Numbered from the stretch's first letter, positions 10,096 through 22,092 are shown. The stretch: 64,000 nt of DNA from Larix kaempferi (GCA_027924585.1 BSBM01000261.1:1783501-1847500); one strand, 5' to 3'. Made by a program: numbers and translations. Notes: a model not told the origin generated them from the letters alone.

Positions 10096-10554
10096 CTATT
10101 GGCAAAACGGACATTTGAACACGCAAAGCGAACATTTGAACACGAACCTTTGAACATCGGATTTAATACCTTCCCAAAAGAATTCCTTCTTGACCCTATG
10201 GTAATTTTTCAGGAATTGAGAGTTCCCACCTATAGGAGAGGTGTGTAATTTTGAGAGGACCTTTTGTTTTAGTTGGGAGTTTTTACATAAATATAAGCAA
10301 TCCTTATACCATAGTGAATCATTTTTCCACACAAAAGTATCTGATAGACTTGGGTCATTCTGTAGCTTTTGAATGAGCGTCCACACATATAGGTCATTTT
10401 TCCATTCTTCCCTTGCTGCTACTACCCAATCAAGTTGTAGAATGGAAATTGCACAAAGTAATGCCCCAACATCTTCATCTTTTTTGGAGAGCGCATCTGC
10501 CACCACATTCTGTTTCCCTTTTCGATATATGATTTCAAAGTCATATCCCAACAT
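10096..10554 (-). pseudogene. Element A RNase H end and integrase zinc-finger
   Basis: Begins MLGYDFEIIYRKGKQNVVAD followed by ALSKK, the standard end of Ty3/gypsy RNase H. It runs through a linker into the integrase HHCC region. The latter is damaged: the usual spaced histidines are only partly present (KLHTSPIGGNSQ where H....GGH.G is usual), and the CxxC pair is duplicated as CSLCVFKCPFC. Confidence 0.8.
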
Positions 10555-10994
10555 TTTTTTTGCTCTTCCGAAGATAGTCTCTATTCCAGGAAGTATTTAA
10601 GACTATCATGATCTCTTTTGACCTTGAAGTGCCTACCTATTAGGTAAGGATGCCATTTATTAAGAGCATGTAGAATTGCCAACATTTCCTTTTCATAAAT
10701 GGCTTCTGTAAGTTCTTTCCCTTGATTTGATGACTTGTGAAAGAAAGTGGGTGTCCTTCTCTCATTAGAACATCAACAATGCCATTTCCTGAAGCATCAC
10801 ATTCCACAATAAAGGTTTTTGTGAAGTCTAGTGTGGCCAAAACAGGAGCTTTGCACATTGCCTCTTTAAGTTGTTCAAAAGCGTGAGTTGCCTCTGGACT
10901 CCAAGAAAATGCATCTTTCTTCAATAATGTTGTTAGAGCCACTGCTATTCTTCCATAGTTCTGAACAAACTTGCGATAGTACCTTGTCATACCT
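10555..10994 (-). pseudogene. Element A RT connection and RNase H
   Basis: Reads FLGMTRYYRKFVQNYGRIA, the end of the RT thumb/connection, then FSWSPEATHAFEQLKEAM and TFIVECDASGNGI, the RNase H start with its catalytic aspartate. The frame is lost near 10740 (a KGK-rich misread follows) and returns as RNase H sequence on another frame. It adjoins the RT fragment directly because of a deletion. Confidence 0.8.
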
Positions 10995-11656
10995 AAGAAT
11001 CCTCAAGGCTTAAAAATGGAATTCATCAAACCTTGAAATGTGGAAGGTGCATCCGTGATACCAAATGGTATGACCATAAATTCATAATGACCTTCATGAG
11101 TTCTCAATTCTATTTTTGGGATGTCTTCATCCTTCATTCTAATCTGATGATACCCGAAACAAAGATCCAACTTTGTGAAAAAAATTGCTCCATGTAATTC
11201 ATCTAACAATTCATCAATGAAAGGAATGGGAAACATATCTTTAATGGTGATCTTGTTGAGATATCTATAATTTGGACACATACGCCATGATCCATCCGGC
11301 TTGTGTAGCATTACCACTAGTGCAAAGTAAGAACTTTGTCTAGGCCTAATTATGCCAGGCTCTAATATTTCTTCAACCATACGCTCAATTTCACTCTTCT
11401 GGCCATAGGGGTATTTTTAAGGTCTGATGTTAGGAGGAACACTTCCTGGAATTAAGTGAATAGTATGATCAAAATCTTGAACATGGGAAAGACCTTTTGG
11501 AATATACTTAAATACCTTGGAATGCTTATTAATGACCCTTTGGAGATTTTGGGAAATAGGAGACTTAGATGTTTGAACATCTAATGAGCATAATTGTGCA
11601 ATTACACCTTGATGTCCCTTTTTCACCAATTTTGTCATACCATTAGAGCTTATCAC
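10995..11656 (-). pseudogene. Element A reverse transcriptase, deleted for the YxDD region
   Basis: The frames contain the classic gypsy RT blocks: PDGSWRMCPNYRYLNKITIK, FPIPFIDELLDEL, FTKLDLCFGYHQIR (catalytic Asp present) and FMVIPFGITDAPSTFQGLMN. After NSIFKP the sequence jumps directly to GFLGMTRYYRKF. In intact relatives about 90-100 residues lie between these, including the catalytic YxDD (here expected FFDD) motif. The join is in frame apart from a TGA at the junction. The protein could not polymerise DNA. Confidence 0.88.
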
Positions 11657-12100
11657 CTTGCTTGGTTTCCCTATGATACCATTTAACTCATATTATTTTC
11701 CTTACCATAAAAAGTTCATGATAAGATTCTGAAAATTAAAATCCATTGTTCCTAGTGATTGAAACCATTGAACTCCTAAGACAACATCAACACCATCCAT
11801 TGGAATAGCAATCATTAGACTATTCAATACATATTCCCCCATAGTAAGATTGATATTATGGCATTTCCTTGAGCAATTAACAGTTACTCCATCTGCAATC
11901 ATTACTTAATATTCTGGTGCTGCATATACAAAACAATTGAGAACTTTGTTAATTTACCATGAATGAAATTATGAATACTACCAGAATCAATCAACACTGT
12001 TACTTTTTTCTTTTTGATATATCATTCGATCTTTAGAGTTTGAGGAGTGATAAGTCCAACCAATGCATGGGAGGATATGGTGGGATTAATCTCTTCAGAA
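11657..12100 (-). pseudogene. Element A protease region
   Basis: The frame at 11702-11902 reads IADGVTVNCSRKCHNI, then VVLGVQWFQSLG.MDFNF, which is typical of the segment after the aspartic protease active site in this gypsy group. The active-site block itself lies around 11960-12000 (VLIDSGSIHNF-like on the minus strand), in a separate broken frame. Confidence 0.7.
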
Positions 12101-13242
12101 GTTATTCTATTTCTTCATATTGATATAGTTCATGTTCTTTTGGTTCTTCCTCTTCACAATCTATGTAGAATAATTTCTTCTCACCGCACTTATGTCCCTT
12201 ACTATACTTGTTGTCACAATTAAAGCATAGTCCTCTTGCTCTTATTTCATCTAGGTGCTGAGGTATCAACCTTTGAGGTGGGTTAGAAGAAAGAACATTA
12301 TTCTCTATGTATGTGTTTGGGGTGGTCTTTCTAGTAGCCATTGTCATATTTTTACTTTCAACCTTCCTTTCCACCATGAAATCCTTCTCTAAGGATGGTG
12401 GTTCAAAGAGACGCACCTCATGTTGAATTTTATCCTTCAAGGTTCCAATAAATAGATCCAACAAATTATCTTCTGAAATGTTCTTCACTCTAAGACTTAG
12501 CTTCTGAAATTGCTTAATGTACTATGTCACTGGACCTTTTTGCTTGAGATTTATTAACTAGCTAAAGAATGTGCTACTATTAATATCCCCATAATGTGCT
12601 ATCAATTCTTCTATGAATATAGACCAAGATATAATAGAGTCATTTTTATGGTCACAAAGCCATTGGTACCATACAAGATGATCAGGCTCAAAATATAATG
12701 ATGCAATAGTTACCTTTTGCAAAGTTGGCACTTGGTGTAGATTAAAGAAATACTCCATCTGTAATATCCATGTTATTGGATCATTGCCATCAAACTTTCT
12801 CATGTCAATCTTGCGAAGTTGGGTACCCCTCGGTGACCATACCTAATTACTTCAATTACTAGAATCATTTCCTCTTGGAATATTCTTATTCATGGAAAGT
12901 TTATCAACATGGACCTTATCTTTATCCTCCTGAGTATCCTAGAACACATCATCACCTGGAGAAGGAGTATCCTTTGAATTTTGTATGAGCTTAGCAATAT
13001 TTTCCATTTGTTCCATCAATTTCTACTCTAAATTAACTAAATCAATTATTTTCACATACTCTTTCATATTTTCCTCCATCTTGTTATCCATATGTTTCAT
13101 CAGCTTCCCCTCTAAATTAACTAAATCAACTGTTTTCACAGACCCTTTAATCATATCTTCCAACTGGGACACTCGAAAAGATAGATCTTCCCTTTCATCT
13201 CACGTCGGGAATGAGTCCTTTGGTGGTTTGAGTGGAGTGTGA
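12101..13242 (-). pseudogene. Element A gag
   Basis: Minus-strand frames give RGTQLRKIDMRKFDGNDPIT followed by WILQMEYFFNLHQVP, a retrotransposon gag core. Then come LDLFIGTLKDKIQHEV and a zinc knuckle (CFNCDNKYSKGHKC, pattern CxxC...GHxC intact) at about 12200-12240. Upstream, 12990-13200 encodes a lysine/glutamate-rich helical N-terminal part. Several stops and frame changes break it. Confidence 0.8.
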
Positions 13243-13604
13243 TTTTTTCCACTTCCTTTTCGTGGAATTTTGAACAATATAAATAGATATTACACCCTAG
13301 GTTTCACCTTCAATATATCATTCTACTCAAAGTTATTCAAATTTAAAATGGCGTACCTTTTTCAAACCCTAATTAGAAGACTGTTTTCTAGACGACTTGC
13401 AACTGAGGTAAATTTGAAATTTTGGCCTATTATATCCTGATTGTCCTCTTTCAAATGCCGCAAATTTGACCTAATTCTGATGTGCCAATGAAAAGTTATT
13501 GCGAATCTCCAAACACTTCTTATTTTTTGTCCTTTCAGAAGAGCGAACTTGTACAGTCTTCCACGTGTCAAATATTTTGGATCTAGGTCTAAAAGTGGTC
13601 TAAT
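13243..13604 (-). other. Element A leader without a readable LTR or primer site
   Basis: Here the rest of the 5' LTR and a primer binding site would be expected. Neither the 3' LTR sequence beyond its first ~67 bp nor a match to TGGTATCAGAGC was found. Probably an old deletion or replacement. Confidence 0.45.
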
Positions 13605-13671
13605 CCGACATCAAAACTAATGTAATGCACCACAATATAAGGGGAAATCTGCCCACATTTAGGGCTTAACA
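13605..13671 (-). repeat. Element A 5' LTR remnant
   Basis: About 67 bp, TGTTAAGCCC on the minus strand, matching the first 67 bp of the LTR at 8598-8951 with about half a dozen differences. Homology then stops abruptly. Bounded on the right by TSD cgtct. Confidence 0.85.
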
Positions 13672-13983
13672 CGTCTCAACAACATAACCAATCCCATTAT
13701 GAAGTCCATTGAAATATTTTCCCTTTTTTTGTGGTATTGCTATGGCTGCAATAATCCTGCTAGGTGTTGATACTCAACCTTCACTTGCTAACATTTCAAG
13801 AATCTAGCCACATATTCTACCATGTCCTTCATTCCATTCCAAAAGAATATTGGTTTAGAATCCATGTACATCTTTTTCACTTCAGGGTGGACCATATACA
13901 GTACTTTATGTGCTTACCTAGGTATCAACTTATGACTTTCTTCATTTGGAGGTACACAAATCCTTCTATGAAATATCAATAGT
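13672..13983 (-). pseudogene. Element B integrase zinc-finger segment between two insertions
   Basis: On the minus strand this reads FHRRICVPPNEESHKLI, AHKVLYMVHPEVKKMY, FFWNGMKDMVEYVARFLKC and QVKVEYQHLAGLLQP, and near 13700 MDFIMG. That is the HHCC finger and first catalytic Asp of a gypsy integrase. The H...H pair is present; the first Cys of CxxC is changed (RFLKC for RCLEC). It is cut on the left by element A and on the right by the CACTA element; the frame is restored across both when they are removed. Confidence 0.85.
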
Positions 13984-15730
13984 CACTACAACAAAACCCT
14001 GAGATTAGTGTTCCTTTTACCTTCCATTAACCTTTTTAGTGTTTTTTTTTTTGTATTTTAAGAAAAATCAGCATTATTTCATGGGTTGGCACTAAAATTA
14101 GTGCAAGCATAAGCACTATTTATATCAACTTTAGCGTTGGGAGCAGTCACTATTAGAATTGGCTTTAATGACGGGAATAAGTTCATTTTTAGCAATAAAT
14201 TTAGCTTCCATTTTAGTTCCAAGTTTAGCTTCTTTTTTAGCACTTACTTTAGCTAAAATCGATGCTAAAATTGGTGCTAATAGTGCCAAATTTAGCACTA
14301 GGAATAGATTCCTTTTTAGTGCCAGGTTTAGCTTCATTGCTTCCGTTTTAGCACCGACTTTAGTTTCCTTTTTAGCTCCAGCTTTAGCACTAAATTTCAT
14401 GTAACCAAATAAAATAAAGGGAAACTTTTCAAACAAAATTTAAGAAAGATTAAGGGATAAAAATAATCTACTTGTTTCAATCCTCATGAGTGTGAGGGCA
14501 TTTCTATTATAAAAACCGTCAATACTTACTCTTTCATTATTTTCTCATTTCCTCTCTTTCTTTCTTCCCTTCTTTTTCCCTTAGGGTTTCGTCCTCGTGG
14601 AGGTTTGGGTTTTAGTTTCCTAGAGGAAACTCCATGAGGAAGGTAATGGATTCTCCCTTCCATTCTCCTCTTTCATTCCTCTTTTACTTTGATTTTCCTT
14701 TATTGATTTGCTAATTTTTATTGTGTTTTGTTGTTGTAGGCTTATGATTTCATGCATGGAGGCTAAGGCTTCATGCAAGAACACCCCTAATGAAGGTAAT
14801 GGCTTACCCCTTCCATTTTCCTCCTTCCTTCCTTCCTCTTTTACTTTACTTTTACTTTAATGATATGCTAATGTTTATTGTTCTTTTGTTATTGTAGGTT
14901 TAAGGTTTCATGCATGGGGGCTAGGGTTTGATGGAGGAACCTCCATGAGGAAGGAAATGGCTTCTCCTTTCTCTTGTTATCCTTCCATCCTCTTTTAATT
15001 TATGTTTCCTTGATTGATTTGTTAATATTTATTGTTGTTTTGTTGTTGCGGTTTTAATGAAGAAAGAAGAAAAAATGACATGTTTTGGGTTCTACTTAAT
15101 GCGCAGATCTAGTTCATGGGTGTGGCCTAAGAAATGCCCTTGCATTCTTATAAGGAGATATAGGTTCAAATCCTGGCACCAATATATTTCTTATTACTTA
15201 GTTTTTCCTTTGTATTAAATGTTGATATTTATCTAAGATGTGCAGTATTCACTTGTTTGCATGCATTGGTTAGACTAATTTTGAATGCAGATATGGATTT
15301 CTAATGGTATATTTATGTGGGAATGTAGCTCAAGTAGAGCTCTTATATTTTGGCAAGTGATTTGGGTTCAAATCCCAACATTCCTTTACCACTTATTCAT
15401 TTATTTACTATTTTCTGTTTTTATTTTCGTAAATTTTGATTTACAAATAGTTGGTGCTAAAATCGATGTTAAAAAGGAAGCTAAACTTGGCACTAAAAAG
15501 GAAGTTAAACCAACTACTAAAAATAAAGTTAAACCAACTACTAAAAATAAAGTTAAACCCAGTGCTAAAAAGGAAGGTAAACTTAGCGCTCAAAAGGAAG
15601 CTAAACCCGGTGTTATTTTGAAATGTCATTCGATGTCAACTTTAGCGTCGGGTAGTTGTGTTGAATTGAAAAAAAATAACACTAAAATATGGTGCTAAAA
15701 TAGGTGCTAATGGCATGCTTTGTTGTAGTG
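13984..15730. mobile_element. Non-autonomous CACTA (En/Spm-type) transposon
   Basis: A 1,747 bp element with CACTACAACAAA at the left end and its reverse complement TTTGTTGTAGTG at the right, flanked by the 3 bp TSD agt (13981-13983, 15731-15733). CACTA ends and 3 bp TSDs are diagnostic of the superfamily. Both subterminal regions (14160-14400 and 15450-15640) are packed with a short motif, (T)TTAGC(T)TCC, in opposite orientations, as expected for transposase-binding subterminal repeats. No transposase is visible. The interior (14500-15260) has pyrimidine-rich tracts and a repeated ~130 bp block (ctccatgaggaagg...ttccattctcc), three times at ~140-150 bp spacing. Confidence 0.92.
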
Positions 15731-15844
15731 AGTCCATCATTATCCAAAGTATATCCCTCATACTTGGGATTTCCATTACCTCATTTTCAACTTTTTATCT
15801 TACTTCTACATACCATTCATAAATTTCTTGCAACTTCAGTATCT
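15731..15844 (-). pseudogene. Element B pol remnant upstream of the integrase finger
   Basis: On the minus strand YEGYTLDNDG runs, across the CACTA insertion, into LLIFHRRICVP, the usual start of a gypsy integrase after RNase H. Upstream the reading ends and the B right LTR begins near 15845, so gag, protease, RT and RNase H of B are deleted. Confidence 0.7.
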
Positions 15845-18800
15845 TTACTAATTTAGCTTTACTCAACTTTATATAGCATTATTAATTCTCTATATTACTC
15901 AAGAAGCCCACCATGATGCTATATAAATAACCCAAGGCTGAAGTACAACTTCCCATACTGGCTACAAATTAGAAAAATACAATTGTTGTAACGGGAAGAA
16001 AATACACATGAGATAAGAGCATTGACATGGTATCATACATAGGATTTTCGCCCTTTTGGTTGAGTTAAAAATTTACAACATAGGCTCTCTTGCAAATTAC
16101 ACAAAGTTATCTTGCTTTAGAAAATTGGGAGTTGACAATTACAACTGCAACTCTTCTATTTTTTCTAAATTTTTGTGACCAGATTTAGACAAGCATTATC
16201 TGAATACATTATTTCTTATGTCCTAGATAAAATCCTAACATAACTTATTGAAATATGTTTCCTCAAATATAAATTTAATGTGCAATAAAACAATTGTACA
16301 AAAGTGAATAGATGTGTTCATACATTGGCATTAATAGCAATTGCTCAATGATATTGACATACTTGTATTCATTATGTTAGCACACAATATTTGAATCAAC
16401 TGATTACAAGTGACCCAAGAACTTTGTAGGGATTTCCTTAATACAATCCTCAGTTGGCACGTTGCAATGAAGCTTCAATGGAGGTAGTAAGGAATGCCTT
16501 ATTATGCTACTTTGAGAAGAGGAAACACCAGACTTGAAATTTGATTCATTTACACAATTGGATTCATGAAAAAATTTGAACAAGTTATCCAACATTCAAC
16601 ATTAGAGAGAACTATAATCAACAATTTCAATAGTGGCATTTTAATATTGTTGGATGTGGAGCATAACCAAAAGGAAAGAGCCTTGGCCATCAAATAATTA
16701 AGACAAGGAGCCAACAATACTTATGTTTGCATAGCTATCTCTTGACATAGAACGTACATGTTATGTTAGCCCCTTTTCAAATATTCAATGGATAGAGGGA
16801 TTGATAATAGTCAAATCACAATACACACACATTTTAACATGAAGATGCAAATGGACATAAGGTAAAATGGGGTCGATGAATGATAAAGATTTGCAGGACA
16901 AGAGGAGAATATCATTAATACAAGGGAGATATGGTGCAATCAACCATACAAATTAGATTTACAACCAAAGGACAACATAACCCATAAGCAATCTATCCCA
17001 AAATCTATCATTGAGAAAGCATAGCACTAAAAATCAAGTTTTTCTTCAAATAATACTAAGAAGAGAAGCAATACAATTTAGGACCTACCTTTAGTGAAAC
17101 AAATTTCTCATGAACCACACCTTTCTTTAGATCATGATAGGTATTCTTCTTGTCTAGTATTTAACTCCAAGCTTTTGCTGAGAATATTTACTCTAAACTA
17201 TAAGAATTGCTAACTACAAGACGCCTATTGATTGACCACCCTAACATACCCTTAGGGTACTTTTCTTCCCTTGGAACCCTTGAGTTGCAATGGGTTGTAT
17301 GAAGAGAGTATAATAACTAGCAAGAAGAATGTGTAGCTCCTATAGAGTATATGTGGTACCCCACCTCCAAGATAAAGGCACTATTATTGATACCAAACTT
17401 CCAACCAATTCACCATAACAGTGCGAGCATTAGGACCACAACCATCTAGCATTAGGGAGCAAGAATATGAGTTATCAAGCCCAACCCTATCTTCTCTTAT
17501 ATCATTTGACACTCATTGCCACTTGTAAATCTCATGCAAAATGTTAATTATTTAATTACTAAATGTATAATATTGACCCACGCACATATCACTTTCATGC
17601 ACAATTAAACTTTTAAAAATACATAATTTGATATTATTCACTACATTCCAACTAATTTTCATATTTACGCTCCTAGATGTTCCCTTGATTCCTTTTTCTT
17701 TTCATAATTGAGTAGGTGCACTTGAAATAACTTTGTCCTATTTAAACAAAGTTTATAATTAATAAACTCCTAGATGTTCCCTTGATTCCTTTTTCTTTTC
17801 ATAATTGAGTAGGTGCACTTGAAATGACTTTGTCCTATTTAAACAAAGTTTATAATTAATAAATTTAAGCTCTTAAGGACTTTTCCAATGTCAAGGTGAG
17901 TCTAATCTTACTTCCCTTTTCATAAACTATGTCTAAGTCTATAAAGCAATCAAACCATGAATTCACTTTTCATTTTATTATGCCCAATGATTATGAAGTC
18001 AAGGATATTTTTCTTCTAAATCATACTCATACACAAAACTTAGAGCCTTCAAGCATCCATTACCAAGAGCTAGACAAGTGTTCACTACAACTCTTAAAGT
18101 ACAATAGATTAAGGGTCGTTGAGGAATAAGGGTTGACATCTTATTGAGTGCCCCTTAGTATATCCTCGATAGTGCTTGAATTTGCGACCTACACTCATGG
18201 CAATGCACAACCTTTAAGCAAAATCATATGTTTTTCAACTTGTTGCATATAAAGAAGTGCCAACAAACATGATTATGCAATATATACCTCCTCTTCCAGC
18301 AATACTCACGTCACACCCTCCATACAACCCTTTTCTCATGTATAAACTTAATTGGCAAATATCATTCATGTCTTTGTACACACCTAGAGACAAGCATATC
18401 AAATAGTATCATCCAATAATCATGAATAAACAATAAGTAATGACATACCCATCACAATTATAGATATCCCTACCCCATCTTGAGTCTACATATCTTGACT
18501 CAATCGAGAGTCCATATGCAAATATGATTCTTATTGTTGCACTTGAGAAACTATTAATAATAAGTAAGCATATATTTATTTTAAATATTCCATAACATCA
18601 CTTATCATTAAAGATTATATCATTTGTATGACTTTTAGACATGCATACATCAATGTCGAGATACAACTCAACTTGCTCATCAACCATATTAAATCATAAC
18701 ATCATATAACAACATTCAATCATCTTATACCATTGCAAGAATATCAAAACATAATACCAAACACTCACTCTCTATATAAGATCATTCAAAGATGTATCTA

Positions 18801-18895
18801 TCTATCAATCAATCGACTCGTTCTTGTAATCATAATGTCCCCCAAAAATAACAAACACATTAGTCAATAAAATCAAAGAAAAAAAAAACACTACA
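15845..18895 (-). repeat. Element B right (5') LTR
   Basis: About 3.05 kb matching 540-3236 plus 7279-7563 in direct orientation. It ends at 18895 with ...ACTACA (TGTAGT on the minus strand). The inner end is truncated by the deletion that removed gag-RT. No gene is visible; small ORFs (such as 17929-18129) are not shared with the other copy. Divergence by eye is heavy, with many indels, marking B as the oldest element of this nest. Confidence 0.8.
17668..17863. repeat. ~97 bp tandem duplication in the B right LTR
   Basis: The block beginning ctcctagatgttcccttgat occurs at about 17670 and again at about 17767, nearly identical, each ending in a aacaaagtttataattaat stretch. The left LTR has the block once (about 2412), so the duplication arose after insertion. 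Confidence 0.85.
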
Positions 18896-20714
18896 TAACG
18901 ACTATGCGATAGCTAGAAGATCACTATCCTAAACCCATCAGATAATAACCATGAGTGCAAAGGAAAAACCATGAGTGCAAAGGAAAAACCATGCAGCAAT
19001 CCATGCTAATTTTGATAATCCACCATTCAACTCCCAACTCCCAACTATCAACTAGTGGGGATTTATAGAATAAGAAGGTGTGCATTGAATTGTCCCCTCA
19101 CATCTTTTGGTGAATTATTTTTAAGTATAATAATCATGTAAACATACATTAATTTCCTATTTAATAATGAAGAATGATGATGTTAAATTCATTTTTAATA
19201 CTGAATAATGATGATGCCACTTCTCAATGGCGATATTTGAGAAGGCATAACCAAAAGTTTTGAATATTGAAGTGGACTTGATGATGAGATTTGCTAAGAA
19301 TCATTGAATACGGATTTTTCTAAGGCTTTTTTGAGGACTTTGAGAAATGCTTTTTTAGGTAAACTTTTTATTGTTGGCAAAATATTATTTATATTATTAA
19401 AAACATAAAAGAATAATTAAATGTGGAGTAAGTTTTTTTCATGATTAAAATTATGTAATTAGATAAACAATTCCACTAAAGTTTAAAATAAAATATATTT
19501 TATAGTCAAATATGACAAATGATTATAATGTGTCATCGTTGCCTTTGTTTCTTTACTCATTTTCGTCCATGATATTGGAAGGAGCAATTTCCAGATTGGC
19601 CGTTTATTAGAAAAACGCTTCACTTTGTTTTATTCTTTTTGTACTTGCTTGGATTATGATTCTCCCAAGTTGAATTGAACTCTTTCTGCAATGGTTTAGA
19701 TTATGGTTCTCCCAAGTTAAATTGAACTTATGCTTGGGCAATCATAATATGCTTTGTATATTATGAGGGACTTGTTTCCCTTATTGTAGTGAATTTCCAT
19801 TTTGACTTTTCAAAGACCATCAATTAGGTTTGGATTAAGTCACTTGAGGTATTGTTAATTTATTATGGAAGAGTTTTATCATTTATGGAATTTATTTAAC
19901 AATTGAGGGGTGGTAGGTGTGGGGTTGTTTTTTATTTTAAAGGAAATATTGAACTAAATTTTGTTTAGATTTAACAAAGTTTACTAACACTCAAGTAAAA
20001 GTATTAGCTTTGTTAGCAGGATTGACCATTTTAAAATAAAAAATTAAAATTAAAAACTTAATTATTGTTGGAGATTTGCCAATCATAATATGACGAATGT
20101 GAAACCAAGCTCTATCTTAGAATTCAAGCATCTCTGGAATGATTAAAAGATCTTGAGAGGTGGCAAGAATCTTCAAATTTAATTTTATCAAGTGTTGAGA
20201 GTCTTCTACCACCTAGCACATACAATGACAAATGAAGGATTACTAAGTCTAAATGGGGGGGTCGCTTTTAAATCATATCCCCCATGATATAAGTCACATG
20301 CCTTAAATATCAATGTACAAGTGGTGTGAAGGTTCGTGGGCGATAATATATCTATTAATCATAGTATGTCCCTTTGTACCTCTCTCACACTTCTACATGC
20401 AAGGCCAAGGAATTGTCATTAAGGCTATCTCAATGGAGCTCAGTAATGAAGGTGGGATTTTACTGTAGAGGAGTTTCAATTTTTTCTTGTGTATGTGAAG
20501 GTTTAACCCTATTAGCTTCATAACCACCTTTAGGTTTTCTCTTCTTCTCCTTTGGAAAAGAGCTATATGGCCTAGGTTTGTCTTGTTTCCCCTGGAGGGC
20601 TAGGGCTTAGAGAGAAGTTTTGAGTTGTGTTTTTGTTGGACGCTCTTAGCCTAGAGATTTCTTGGACACTTTAGTAGCCTTGAAGCTAGGATCTTCTCTC
20701 GGTACCTAAGCAAT
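18896..20714. other. Intergenic DNA, no gene recognised
   Basis: AT-rich and without a coding signal. Small direct repeats are visible: a 17-19 bp accatgagtgcaaaggaaaa pair near 18949-18990, and a pair of ~34 bp blocks containing tctcccaagtt near 19653 and 19700. Confidence 0.5.
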
Positions 20715-20832
20715 ATGGAGGGTCATAGACATGTAAGTTGGTGTACCCCCCGTGAATTGTCTTATTTGTGTTAGTTCGAGAGAAGGAGGGCTAAGCAAAT
20801 TCAGGATGTCCATGTAGTTTCTTCTAATTCTA
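20715..20832 (+). pseudogene. Unidentified reading frame, 5' part, interrupted by element F
   Basis: Starting at ATG 20715, the frame reads MEGHRHVSWCTPRELSYLC, a TAG stop, then FERRRAKQIQDVHVVSS up to the F insertion. With element F and one TSD copy removed it continues without frame change into 28008. The product has no recognised family. It could be an exon or the gag of an older element. Confidence 0.4.
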
Positions 20833-22036
20833 TGTAATGTCCTCTTCTGCTTAGGTACTGAGGACCATCCCGCTAACCTATATGATTCCCCATAGGTTCG
20901 AGCGGGCACTGACAGTCAGGGGATCAATTGTGGACTTATGCCATATCGAAATATCTAGGGCATAGATATTATATCATCAGTAGGTAGACATGGGCCACCT
21001 GAGCCTAAGGCCACCTGCATGTATGCCATCTGAGCATTATTTCATGATGCATGCACCTGATTGAGTCTCTAGGCACCTGCATGCAAGTCAACTGCAAATT
21101 AGAAGATAAAGTGACCTCGTTAGGTCAGAAGTTAGGTTTTTGGCAGTTGAATGTTATAAAAGAAAGGTAAAGCGAGTGGAGAATACATATTATTGATTAT
21201 TCATTTGTGATTCCGATTTGGAGAGCTCAGCGAGCATAGTTGGGGTTGAGTGCATGCACTTAACTAACTGGTGTATTTTGGCAGCGAAATCTATCTGCCC
21301 TAGTTCATCATCAGGTTGGATCATCCAGATTCAGCATTGCTTCCGCATCGATTCAGTATTAGGCTCTATTCAACATTGTGAGTGAGTTATTCAACAGTTG
21401 GGCATTCGTCTTCCCTATTTGGGCGAATTGATCCAAGTCTTTCCTATTTGTATTTTAGCATTTAGTGGGCAGAATTGATGCATGCAGGCTCCATTAGTAT
21501 CAGAGCACTGGTATTACCCTTTACCTGGAAGGTTAGCCTCTCATATTGCCTCTTTCATTATTTATCAGTAGTTCCTCCTTTAGGAACACGTCTCCTTCTC
21601 TTGGGCGCATTCTGTAGGGAGAGATCATCACGTTTTTGGCTTGGGAGCCTTGTTTCCTCATGCATGCAGTATCCATAGTCTTCAGAAGGGCACTATAATC
21701 CTAGACTACCTCATTAGGGATCCATTCAGCCTCTTATTTATTATTGTGGAGCATCTCTAGCTTGGAGGAGGATGTCTTCTACCCAGAAACACGACTTGCC
21801 CTAGCTGCTTATTGGTTCATCCTTATTCATGCATGCGGGCACCATCAGCTTCATCATCAGCTTGGTTAAATACTGGTGCGTACATGCATAAACTTCCTCC
21901 TACTTTATAGCAGTTCAATATTACCTAGATATAGTTCTGCATGCATGCAGAGATCAGTCTACATCTTTAGATTTGTTTGAGTTATCAGCCTACTAGACAA
22001 CATAGAAAAAGAAAAATATTAGTTTGGGATATTACA
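20833..22036 (+). repeat. Element F 5' LTR
   Basis: TGTAATGTCC...ATATTACA. Contains gttataaaag near 21155, a plausible TATA box, and several catgcatg-type palindromes. Compared with the 3' LTR it has an extra ~12 bp (gtcagaagttag) and a longer 3' end. Confidence 0.93.
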
Positions 22037-22037
22037 G

Positions 22038-22049
22038 TGGTATCAGAGC
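22038..22049 (+). other. Element F primer binding site
   Basis: TGGTATCAGAGC, an exact 12-base match to the 3' end complement of initiator methionine tRNA, two bases after the LTR. This is the standard minus-strand primer of plant gypsy and copia elements. Confidence 0.95.
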
Positions 22050-22092
22050 ATGTTCCTTGCCAACTGTGGGGCATGCATAGTATAAACAGTCA

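Larger units (their letters stand above)
8598..13671 (-). mobile_element. Element A: Ty3/gypsy chromovirus-like retrotransposon, nested in B
   Basis: A 5,074 bp minus-strand element inserted in the integrase of element B, with TSD cgtct at 8593-8597 and 13672-13676. Ends on the minus strand are TGTTAA...ATAACA. Domain order is gag, protease, RT, RNase H, integrase, chromodomain-like tail, as in Ty3/gypsy. It is defective: only ~67 bp of its 5' LTR remain, no primer binding site was found, the RT has a large deletion, and many stops interrupt the frames. Joining the flanks at the TSD restores the B integrase frame (...LLRR|HDSIF...), which confirms the insertion point. Confidence 0.92.

Noticed and set aside
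14131-14436. ORFs on both strands, rich in Ala/Leu or Lys/Ala
   Set aside because: They are translations of the CACTA subterminal repeat; being open on both strands with repeat periodicity is not coding evidence. The same applies to 15285-15698.
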